The translations under genes were made by a program, and so were the position numbers. Shown here one piece after another: positions 40,771 through 49,871 of a stretch of DNA of 64,000 nt. Origin of the DNA: Symsagittifera roscoffensis (lineage: Eukaryota > Xenacoelomorpha > Acoela > Convolutidae); contig NC_087066.1 of NCBI RefSeq assembly GCF_963678635.1, positions 29,517,301-29,581,300 on the forward strand. Direction: 5' to 3'. The notes below the pieces were generated by a model. It searched no databases, had not been told where the DNA came from, and worked only from the letters and a program-made list of their open reading frames with translations. Position 1 is the first letter of the stretch. Each line of letters starts with the position of its first letter.

Positions 40771-41512
40771 TGATTGGTTGAGAATGTTTGCGCATTCAAT
40801 CCTTTGCGCATAAGAATTTAGTCCAGCTATCAAAGCTTCTGTTGATTTTCCTGCGTCTCCAAGCAATCATTGCAAGTAGCGTTAATGAAAAGATCTACGT
40901 GAATGTCAAACGATCACACCAACGGCCACGGAACATCACGGTTTATTGCTGTTTGTTATGATGGCAAAGCATGGTTTTTGTCATAAATGTTTATTGCTAT
41001 GATGCGTGTATTTGGTAATTAAAGAGGTTACGCTTGCCTCAATCCGCTACTCTCGAACACCGCACTGGCTCGTTGAAGAATATAGAAAAACAGATATCAG
41101 AGCAGCTAATATTTAGTCCAGCATTTTGAATGAAGTGAAATTCTCAAAATTTGATATAAAAATTGATTAAAAAGCAAAATGTTTGGGGGCTCAGTAGAGC
41201 GATATTTTCAAATTAGTCGGGAAAATTTGTCAAAAATTTTTTCAGCTAAGCAAAGTTTATCTGGAGAGTTAAAAATTGCACAACAGAGACTTAACAAATA
41301 TTATACAATACGCCGTTTTATTCAAAACTTAAGAATCTTTAAACGCAACTTTTGAAAACACGTTTTAGTTTCAGTTACGGCGTTTTAATTGTATGGCAAC
41401 CCAATTTATCGAATAAAATGAATAATTACAAGAAATTTTTTATTGTAATTTTGGTGCACTTAATCAGTATCCTGTGTCAAATATAAGTCGATACTAATAT
41501 GCCCCGTGAAGT
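40771..41512. other. No supported feature
   Basis: AT-rich, no convincing ORF on either strand. Confidence 0.4.
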
Positions 41513-41513
41513 T

Positions 41514-41722
41514 TTAGTACCATCCAGACTTTCTCAGTTTCACTGGCACTGGTTCCAGGTGAAGTGCAGAGCTCAGAGTGATGAATTTCCTCTCGTCCAT
41601 TAAATTTTGAGTCATTTCACGGACTCTGGAGTTGTATGACTTAGGGAGCTTGCTGTCTAATTTCTCTTCTGAATGTCCACAAGTGGGACATGATTGGCTT
41701 GAGTGTCCACTTCCAATCAGTG
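41514..41722 (-). CDS. Host terminal exon candidate with CxxC motif
   Basis: Minus strand: acceptor GTTGACTGCAG at 41,723 is followed by ~69 codons to TAG/TAA at 41,514. They include SGHSSQSCPTCGHSEEK, YNSRVREMTQNLMDERKF, and the end ALHLEPVPVKLRKSGWY. The content is coding-like and polar; I do not recognise the family. It needs an upstream exon ending with two codon bases, so it cannot follow the exon at 49,713 directly. It could still be the last exon of the coiled-coil gene if one more exon is missing, or belong to another gene. Confidence 0.5.
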
Positions 41723-43188
41723 GCAAATGACTGCAGTCAACTATGGACTAAATATTAAAATTTTGATCTGTTTAATGTCAAGTTTTATAAAATTTTGGTT
41801 GAATAAAAAACAAAGAACCCTACTCACGAATGTTGAGAAACAGCAAGCAATTTAATATACAAAATCGCAGGGTTATTGCTATGTCCATATTTTATTTTCA
41901 GGCCCAATTTCAATTTTTTAAATAGATCTAGTGTTTATTTTTCAAAAACACGGAGCGGATCCTTCAACAATAAAAAGGTTTTTCTTAACACTTCAGTCTG
42001 GAAAATTTCAAAAATCCTTTGTGTGACTATGATTAGTGATTTTCATAGAAAAAACATACGGATATCGGATATGTCTGCTTGCGGTGATTTTCTATTTTGG
42101 GTCCCAATATAGAATATTATAACAAGCAGTCATATCCGCATTTGTTTGTTTAACGAAAATCATCTTCATAAGTTACGCATAATTTTTTTAAGCGCTTTTC
42201 CTGGCTGAACTATTGGTTATCCGTGTGTTTTATCTATTTTCTCAGTTTATAAGAATTTTGTCATTTTTTTGCCTAAACAAAGTTTAAGCCGTACTTTTTG
42301 CTGGTGAATCCATTTCGCATCATCGTCAGATATCTGAAACAGAGACCACATATGAGAGGTGATTTGCAAAAAGTTAACAAACATGCGAATCGGATTGCTT
42401 CGGATGCATTCAATGACCTCGATGTTCCAGTAGTTTTGGTCCAGCGGCCAATAGTTCCATACTGTATCAGCTGCCTCTGTTTCCCTACTGCTCTTAGGGT
42501 ATTTGCTGAAATACAAAAGAATGCTTCAAATTACAAAAACTACAAGAGTGTTAAGTGAAGACGCTTTATCTACTAGGAAAAGAAACAAAGAGAATCGAAG
42601 AGAACCACTTTCGATTGAGACGAAGACTTCATACCTTCCTCACAACTTACCTAGCATTGCAAAAATTCTTTAAAAGAGTTGTTCTTTTCCACAATCAACT
42701 TTTGAAGGAGTTTTTCCAGGTTTAATTAGTGCATGTTTAACTGTTGGCTTAAGCTTTACGGGCAAGTATTAACCACAAAAGAGGTGCGATAATCAAGTCA
42801 AGTACAGTATAAAAAACTTCAGATTAGTAGCTGCCATAAAACACAGGAGATTTTTTTCTGTTTTGAACTTTAAGTGGGTAATTATGTGTTAAAATCATTG
42901 TTCCTGTGCGCTACTATTTCACCCGTGCAGTTTTTTGTGTTACTTCACCTTTTTTTGATTAACTGGTCCGACTCAAAATCAATCGGATGATGTTCGAAGA
43001 AACTTAACGCCTCCGAGTTGCGTTTGTCCTGCAACAATTTAAACTGAAGATTGAAAATTTTCTGAATTCCCTTTTTTAAAATTTTTTTTGCAATTTTGTT
43101 TTGCAAAATGAGAAAACAACCGACTGAAGCATTAAATTAAATGAAAAGCAAAAATTTATTTATATTTTTTCAGATATGAAAAACAACC
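41723..43188. other. Mostly unassigned; possible minus-strand exon near 42,330-42,510
   Basis: On the minus strand a good acceptor (TTTGTATTTCAG) is followed by two overlapping open frames of ~60 codons (KYPKSSRETEAADTVW or NTLRAVGKQRQLIQY). No clear donor exists, so it is not called as a gene. The rest shows nothing. Confidence 0.35.
43184..43188 (+). other. Gypsy target duplication CAACC (left)
   Basis: CAACC precedes the 5' LTR and follows the 3' LTR (49,621-49,625). Five bases is normal for Ty3/gypsy. Confidence 0.88.
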
Positions 43189-43521
43189 TGTCGTGAGGCG
43201 ACCTTCGGTACCTCGTTATCAACTTGTCCTTTTGCAGTCTTGCTGCAGATTTATGTTATTATCACTAACCAAGGTCATAGTTCTGGCCTATACTAAATAC
43301 CACGCTGTGCGTGATCATTCTCTTTCTTTTCTACATCGCTTGTTAGATGGCCATTTATCTGTCTCATCTTCTATTTTATTCAGGATAAAGTTTTGACCTC
43401 AAAGGTTCAATTGAAAATAAGCATATATTTAATTCTTGCAACTAACTAATTCAACTAACATAACAATTTACTTTTCTTGCTAAACAACCAAGTTTTGACT
43501 CGACATCCTCGGCAAATGTCA
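43189..43521 (+). repeat. Gypsy 5' LTR
   Basis: 333 bp, TG...CA ends, closely matching 49,297-49,620 with small indels. Its last base is the A of the gag ATG. TGGCGCAGCCAGCAG, the likely primer binding site, follows immediately. Confidence 0.93.
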
Positions 43522-44679
43522 TGGCGCAGCCAGCAGTTCCTGTGAACGAAGACAGGACTGACTTGTTAGGCATTCCCCCCTTCTGGGCGAAAGCTTCCGT
43601 TAACCCGCCGTTCCTCTGGGAATCTTGGATCGGTCAATTATTTTTGGCAGTGGGTCTAAAAGACAACATCAACCCTCACCATCTTCTAGCCGAACCCGCA
43701 GAGGTCATCGATGAACCCCCTCCGAAAGCAGAGACAGTTGTCACTGGTGAAGATGCTGGAGAGGCTAAAGCACGAATCCTCCGAGATCAAGCGGCGATTC
43801 GAAGAGTAAATGAGCTAAATGTTGAGAGGAGGAGAAAAGATTCTAGAATCAGTCAAAACTAGTTCTACCACAAAACTGGGGCTCGCCTGAAGTCTCGGTT
43901 GTTCTTCTCATTGGGGAACGAAGGAATGAGACGCTTTGCAGACTCTTTTCCTCACACGGACATCAGCGTCATTCCCTTTCAAGAATTTCACAATAGCTGT
44001 GAAACGTTATTCAAGGTGGAACTGGACTATACGGTTGAACGTATCGAGCTCTATAACACAGTATTTATGCTTGAGAACGATACTTTCTCGTCATTTTACG
44101 CTCGTCTTAGTGCCTAAGTTGCCCTGTGTAATTGGCCAAAAGTTCAAGAAATGGAAACGTTAAAAGACCTCTTCATTGGACGGATTCGTGACGTAGATGT
44201 TCAATAATAACTTATTAAAGCTAAAAACAGATTTAGACAACACCCTTAAATTTGCACTAGAGTGTGAAAAAGGTGCTAGCACATCTGAACAATTCCAAAA
44301 ACTATTTCCTCACAATCAGCATTCCAACGCTATTAAGGTTAAACAGGAACCCACTTTCTCGATTCAGTCGTCTAGAGGAAAACGGAACTATCCTCAAAAT
44401 CAAAACAATCGACAAAACACACAAAGCAATCAAGAGAACAAGTCTTGTTATTTCTGCGGTAACCCTTTTAGTCCGGATCATCGAAAATCTTGTCCAGCTT
44501 GGGAAGTTACGTGTAACCTCTGCAGAAAACGTGGTCATTTTGCAAACTGCTGTAATTCGTCAAAACGAAGAGTAAACCCGGTTCACGAGAATGAGGAAGC
44601 TTCAAGTCCCTCTAAAGATTGCAATTTCATAGATGCTGAGCACGACAGTGAACCAGAATATGAGGTTTTACAACTGTAA
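43521..44679 (+). pseudogene. gag: Gypsy gag with two zinc knuckles
   Basis: Structural nucleocapsid polyprotein. The ATG at 43,521 (MAQPAVPVNEDRT) overlaps the LTR end. The capsid-like region (RFADSFPHTDISVIPFQEF, LDYTVERIELYNTVFML) is in the same frame after TAG at 43,860-43,862. Further stops lie near 44,115 and at 44,206-44,211, and then the frame changes at ~44,200. The nucleocapsid has CYFCGNPFSPDHRKSC and CNLCRKRGHFANCC knuckles. Length (~385 codons) is normal. Gag identity is supported by order and knuckles; the copy cannot make full-length protein. Confidence 0.88.
43522..43536 (+). promoter_or_regulatory. Putative primer binding site
   Basis: TGGCGCAGCCAGCAG begins directly after the LTR with the usual TGG (complement of tRNA CCA). 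I cannot name the tRNA. Confidence 0.6.
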
Positions 44680-44689
44680 AGCGCAGTCA

Positions 44690-45120
44690 CGATCAACAGT
44701 ATTGAAGTCCTCAAATCGAGCGGAGGAAAATCCAGGAGCCTCAGCATTCAATTGCGTTCAGGTTATAGTTTCTTTTATTCGACCGTTCACACAGGAAGCC
44801 CAGTTTCGTTCTTCAATAAACGTACATGTGACTTACTTTTACAACGTAACCCGTCAATCGAATTTCGGGACATCACACGATACCCTATCGATACATTGTA
44901 CGTAAGTTACAACAAACAACCCATTCTTCTCCTCGGTTCGATTCAAATCCCGATTTCTTCTAGTGGCTGGAAAGGGGATAAAGCTCAGTTCCTCATTTCG
45001 GAAAACAGTAATCATCTAGGCCTGGATCTGCAGGAGCAACTAGGTGTAGTTACAACACAGTTGCAGGCCGAATCTCTTCACCTGCTGGAGAATATTTTCC
45101 AGGATCCGATATCAGAATAA
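44690..45120 (+). pseudogene. Gypsy aspartic protease, catalytic Asp lost
   Basis: This is the retropepsin that would process Gag-Pol. The active-site region reads VHTGSPVSFFNK: the Asp of the D-T-G triad is His (CAC, 44,788-44,790). The flap/strand region (LYVSYNKQPILLLGSIQIP) and C-terminal helix (NHLGLDLQEQLG) follow. The frame ends at TAA 45,118. It sits between gag and RT in the usual order. The single-base change Asp to His would abolish activity. Confidence 0.8.
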
Positions 45121-45204
45121 TGGAGTTCTTTCTTTGCGCAAAAATACGCCCACGTTTTCAGTCGTCTAGGCAGATCTTAGCATCATAAATTTTATACTAA
45201 CTTT

Positions 45205-46611
45205 AGATTCCCTCTGGTGCCCCGTCAATTTAAAGGACGTAAATTTCCAATCCATATTCAGGATAGAGTTGCGAGCGAAATAAAACTACTAATGGAGCAA
45301 GATCATATCGAAAAATTGGAAAAATGTACGGCAGACTTTTTCATAGCGCCCATCGTAATAACTGCAAAAAAGGATGGCTCAATCAAACTAGCCTTGAACG
45401 CTAAGCCGATGAACGCTCAGATCTGGAAAAACCAGTACCAGATGCTGAACATTCACGAACTCATCGATTCAGCGGCGCAGATTATAACTAAAAACGAACC
45501 TGGAAAGGTTTGGTTCACATCCTTGGATCTGAAGTATGCTTTCAGTCAGTTGCCATTGTAATCGCTAAGTAGTAGTCATTGTAACTTCAATATTTTGTGT
45601 GGGGATGCTAAGGGGGCGTACAGATTAAAAACCGGGTTTTATGGTTTAACCGATGAGCCTACCGAGCTCCAGAAGGCAATGGACTGTACCCTACAAGGAC
45701 TGGAGGGTGTCATTTTCTACCTAGATGACATTCTGATAGTTACAAGAGGAGACATTCACGAACATAACGAACTAGTTGAGAAGGTGATGCAAAGACTTGA
45801 TGCGGAAGGCTGGGCTCTAAAACTGAGTAAGTGCGAATTCTCTGTTAACCAACTAACTTTGTTAGGGTCTGACATCAATGAGGACGGCTACTCTCCTAAA
45901 GACACGGCTACTCTCCTAAAACAGCTACGTTCGTTTATGAGGACCTTAAATCACTTACAGGGGTTTATACTCGATTTGCATACCCACACAGTTCATTTTC
46001 AGCAATCTTTAAAAGCGTGTAACAAACAATCGTTTCTGTGGGGAGAGGAGCAAGATAACGCCTTCAAAAGTATAGTCAATATGATCGCCAAAATCCCTAG
46101 CCTCCATCATTACGATTCTTCAAAAAGCTCAAGGGTAAAATGTGACGCTAGCCATAACGGCTTAGGAGCTTGCCTCGGACAAGAAATCGAACCGGGAGTT
46201 TCGGCCCCAACTGCTTTTGCTTCACGTTTTCTTAAGAATGCGGAGGCAAAGTATAGTACCAACAAATTGGAACTGTTGGCAATTGTTTGGGCCTGCGGAC
46301 ATTTTTGTACCTATCTGTTGGGTACTCGTTTTCAAGTGCTGACGGATCATGAAGCCATCATTTCGGCATTGAATGAAAATTATAATAATAAGGTTTTTTA
46401 TGTTCCTGGGGTCGCTTTGGGGATAGTTGATTACTTATTTCGTTATTTTACGTTTTCAGCTCCCGAACCCTCAAAATACGATGAACTTTTCGTCGTTAAA
46501 TCCATTGAGGCTTTTAATCAAGCCCTAACTTTCAATAATTTTTATAATTCCACTGTATTGAGGAATAAATGTTGTCCGCCATCGCAAGAGGGTGTTAAAA
46601 TTTCATCGTAG
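45205..46611 (+). pseudogene. Gypsy reverse transcriptase and RNase H, one stop, truncated end
   Basis: RT: fingers block (LLMEQDHIEKL, PIVITAKKDGSIKLALNA), motif A WFTSLDLKYAFSQLPL, then TAA at 45,559-45,561. The same frame continues with GFYGLTDEPTELQKAMD and the catalytic YLDD (45,718-45,729), then LSKCEFSVNQLTLLG. RNase H: KCDASHNGLGACLG, YSTNKLELLAIVW and VLTDHEAI. The normal RNase H end and linker are partly replaced by a short low-complexity stretch with RVPG-like remains. Assignment secure. Confidence 0.92.
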
Positions 46612-46614
46612 CAT

Positions 46615-47316
46615 CATATTGCACATTCATCTCAACATTCTCCGGTAGGGGGCGACAAAAAATTTGCTCAAATTTCTAACCAATCAAATCGCGTTATGCT
46701 AATAAGCTGTTTGAACTCCTCGCCAATAGAGGGCGTCGGTTTATGCTCAAAAGATATTAACCAATCAGAAACCGGTATGCAAACTGAAAATCGTAGACCA
46801 GTCTCCCTCACTGAAAATCAATGTCTCCGACCTGAATCTTTACGAAACAGTCATCAAATTAACAAATATTCAAAAGTCTTAAATCAAAATCCTAATGTTA
46901 TGAATCTACCGCCTGATACTAATCAAACTCGTACCAATACTGACGTAAATTCTACTCTAACTCATATCGACTCCCAGACTTTATTGAAGTCGACAGCCGA
47001 ACAAGCTAATTTTCTCACGTTCAAGGAAACCTTTCCAATTAATTCGCTGAACTTCCGTCGACCAAGCCCGGGTCGTCCAATCAGATTTCGACAGCTGGGT
47101 CGAATCTCCAGACTAGATCAAATACGTCAGCGCAATCGAACCCGAGAACGAGCTGCCAAAACCCGTTTTGTTGCTGCAAGGACCACTTCACGAAAGGATG
47201 GACACACACAGTTGCTGCAGGCCATGAGACGGTGTTGTCGGTTGAAACCCGGGAAGACCAACACTGCCGCAAGGATCGGAGTTCTTGCTGTTAACGGCGT
47301 CAAACCTCTTCTTTAG
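46615..47316 (+). pseudogene. Pol linker of the gypsy element (between RNase H and integrase)
   Basis: An open frame (from 46,696, MLISCLNSSPIEG) is polar and Ser/Asn/Thr-rich in the first half, then Arg-rich (RFRQLGRISRLDQIRQRNRT). It lies between RNase H and the integrase zinc domain. It begins with a degenerate ~78 bp tandem duplication (46,636-46,780) containing CCAATCA words. No domain recognised; the Arg-rich second half may be nucleic-acid binding. Confidence 0.5.
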
Positions 47317-47329
47317 AAGAAAGAAGTTG

Positions 47330-48180
47330 GGGCTGCCTGGCCTTTTTGACGCGGATCTTTTGGCAGAGCTTACGGAGGAGGATCGCTTTCTGGGCCCAAT
47401 GAAAGAGCTATCATCAACAAGGACATCACATCATTCAATAAGCTTGGATCATACATGGCCTAATTCTGGACCAAAGCAGCCGTAGTCAAGAACTGTGTAA
47501 TTATTGCTAACAAACTGGCGATGCTCGAACCTCTCCGACAAGCTGTACTTACCCGCCTTCACCGCTCCCACCCGGGACAAGTGGCCATGATGGCGGCCTC
47601 CGAATATATCTGGTGGCCATTTCTGAATCGACAAATTGTCGAAACCAAAAAGAAGTGCCGTGAATGCGCCTTGTTTGGTAAGAATCTTAAGCCCGCTAAG
47701 AACTTTAATACTGCACAAACTTTACCTAGTCTGTCTGGGCCAAATCAAGAGCTACAATAAGATTTTGCTGGTCCTATACTAAATGATAAGGGTTCTAAGA
47801 TTTTCCTTTTTGTAGTACTCGATCGTTTTTCTAAAATTTCCTTCAGTTCTTATTTCAAAAACTACTGGGGCCAAGAAGGAATTTTTCGCATCTTACATTC
47901 GCATTCATAGTATACCTCAATCTATCAGGAAAAATCACGGTTCAGGTTTTAAAAATGAATTAGTACAACAATTTTGCTCTAGCAGAGGTATTGAACACAT
48001 TCTCTCGCCAGTGCGAGACCATAGAGGCAGTGGTTTAGTCGAGCGTTCGATTCAGACTATAAAGCGAAAACTGGGTACTGCAAAACTTGATCCTAATTTC
48101 AAAAAATTTTAAGGAAACGATTCAACAAATAATCGAAGATGTCCGCGAGAGAAATCACTCGGTGCTGAAGAAATCGTCTT
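47330..48180 (+). pseudogene. Gypsy integrase, broken and catalytically substituted
   Basis: The zinc domain is clear (RLHRSHPGQV, then KKCREC). TAA at 47,758-47,760 sits immediately before the first catalytic Asp (DFAGPIL, 47,761-47,763). The second catalytic position reads RKNHGSGFKN, with Asn (47,933-47,935) where Asp is expected. The Glu is present in GLVERSIQ (48,041-48,043). Frame changes lie near 47,870 and 48,110. Domain order and motifs are certain; the enzyme is dead for three independent reasons. Confidence 0.9.
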
Positions 48181-49106
48181 TTGAATTACATTACCGATCA
48201 CACTTATGTAACTGACCATGGGAACGTTTATCGAAAAAATCATATTTGCCTCAAACCTAATTTTCGGTATAACATTTCAGTTGGCCAGAACACTCTAGGT
48301 GATCGTCTTCAAGCCTCAAATCCTACCTCCCATGGTGCATTTAAGAGGTCAGCTATGCGCTCTCAACCCGTGTTGCTGGAACAACGACCAGTAAACCCTA
48401 GCTTATCTACTCCGATGGTGGTATCTACGGCGGACTCATCGAGTGAGATTTCGACTGGTTCAAATGGCGGCCTATATGTGGTTAGGGGATCTACTCCAGT
48501 GGAGAAAAGACAAAAACTAAGGCACGACTCACCGGCGGTTACGTTTGCCAATAAGCCCAAACCCGCATCTCAGCAGCACAACACGAACAATGCTACCCTC
48601 TCGCCGCCTACCGTCTCTACCGCTCAGCTTACTGGCTCAACAGATTTGTCTCAGCAGCAGAGCAGCAGAACACGTATTGTGAAACTTCCTCACCTGCTAC
48701 CACTTCTACCGCCAAGCGCACTGGTCTCAGTCCAGCAGATTCTCGGACTACACCCTTTTCTTTGGAAATTTTATCTCCGAAGGGTATTGTTCAACCATCT
48801 CAATCCGCGTCCTCAGATCCGCACTCATCTTATCCGTCCCTATCCCTCCCCGCTCAACCAGTGATAGATGACTCAGAGACAGTTAGGACCTCACTACGTA
48901 TTAAGAAACCGACGAAATTCTTTGGTGATCCCTTACGTCACTCAGTTAAACTGATTGATGAGGTTCAAGACTTGTCCTCAGAAAGTGCGCCCGGATCTTC
49001 GTCATCGCCACGGAAAATCCTCATCCGTGAGAGGCCTCAAGTTGGCTCCAAGGAGATGTCCTCTACCTACTTCGCTAGAGTCAATGAAACTCCTGAGAAA
49101 GATTGA
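48181..49106 (+). pseudogene. Pol C-terminal Pro/Ser-rich tail of the gypsy element
   Basis: Two frames (48,181-48,864 and 48,762-49,106) continue after integrase: a short ordered start (HGNVYRKNHICLKPNFRYN), a long Ser/Thr/Pro/Gln-rich region, and the end block RTSLRIKKPTKFFGDPL. A basic block of this kind is common at gypsy Pol C-termini. The frame switch near 48,760 is the visible lesion. It stops 190 bases before the 3' LTR. Confidence 0.65.
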
Positions 49107-49280
49107 CTAGTCTGCAAATATCAAACTCGGCTAAACTCGCTAAAACTTTTTCTCATATACATCTTGTTCTTATGCTTTACTGCCAAGCATTTGTGTGGGA
49201 TAGGGGGGCTATCAATCTTATGCTCATCTGGGTGCAGTTATCTTATCTTCCTATAAGTTTTGGGCTATCTACCAAAACAA

Positions 49281-49296
49281 TTTCTCCCGCGGGGAA
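49281..49296 (+). promoter_or_regulatory. Putative polypurine tract
   Basis: 'cccgcggggaa' directly precedes the 3' LTR; the purine part GCGGGGAA is short and would prime plus-strand synthesis. Confidence 0.5.
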
Positions 49297-49620
49297 TGTC
49301 GTGAGGCGACCTTCGGTACCTCGTTATCAAATTGTACTTTTGCAGTCTTGCTGCAGATTTATGTTATTATCACTAACCAAGGTTTTAGTTCTGGCCTATA
49401 CTAAAAACCACGCCGTGCGTGATCATTCTCTTTGTTTTCTACATCGCTTGTATCTGCATCTGTCTCATCTTCTGTATTATTCAGAATAAAGTTTTGACCT
49501 CAAAGGTTAAATTGAAACTAAGCATATATTTAATTCTTGCAACTAACTAATTCAACTAACTTAACAATTCACTTCTTGCTAAACAACTAAGTTTTGACTC
49601 GATATCCTCGGCAAATGTCA
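49297..49620 (+). repeat. Gypsy 3' LTR
   Basis: 324 bp, same ends as the 5' LTR. It differs by point changes and a deletion around 'cgcttgtatctg'. Followed by CAACC. Confidence 0.93.
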
Positions 49621-49625
49621 CAACC
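49621..49625 (+). other. Gypsy target duplication CAACC (right)
   Basis: Identical to 43,184-43,188. Confidence 0.88.
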
Positions 49626-49712
49626 AGCAAAAAAAAGATTAAACTATGCTGAACTATATTCTATAGTTCAGCGTTTTATAGAACTTTGATACAATAAATC
49701 AAGGTTTCATAC

Positions 49713-49871
49713 CATGGACGCAAACTTCAGAGGCTTATTCTGATCTCGAAGTATCTGTTTTTGCTCCTTCAGGTCCAGCTTGACTTTTTCAAGTTCTCTG
49801 CTGAGTCTCGTTTTCTCAACTGTCAATTCGTCCACTTTTTCGCTCTCCTCGTGCAGAAGTCGCAGAATGTT
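49713..49871 (-). CDS. Coiled-coil gene, exon g (last visible)
   Basis: Acceptor TTTTTCTAG, NILRLLHEESEKVDELTVE to DQNKPLKFASM; donor ATG|GTATGAA. 53 codons, phase 0 at both ends. Confidence 0.82.

Larger units (their letters stand above)
43189..49620 (+). mobile_element. Full-length Ty3/gypsy LTR retrotransposon (defective)
   Basis: 6,432 bp, two LTRs beginning TGTCGTGAGG and ending CAAATGTCA, 5 bp target duplication, and gag-PR-RT-RNase H-IN in one direction with domain order typical for gypsy. No env was found. Coding regions have several stops plus substitutions of catalytic residues. It lies antisense to the coiled-coil gene, directly downstream of that gene's last visible exon. Confidence 0.95.

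Noticed and set aside
42247-42558. Overlapping ORFs on both strands near a good acceptor
   Set aside because: No donor and no phase match to the neighbouring exons; left as a possibility in the intergenic entry.
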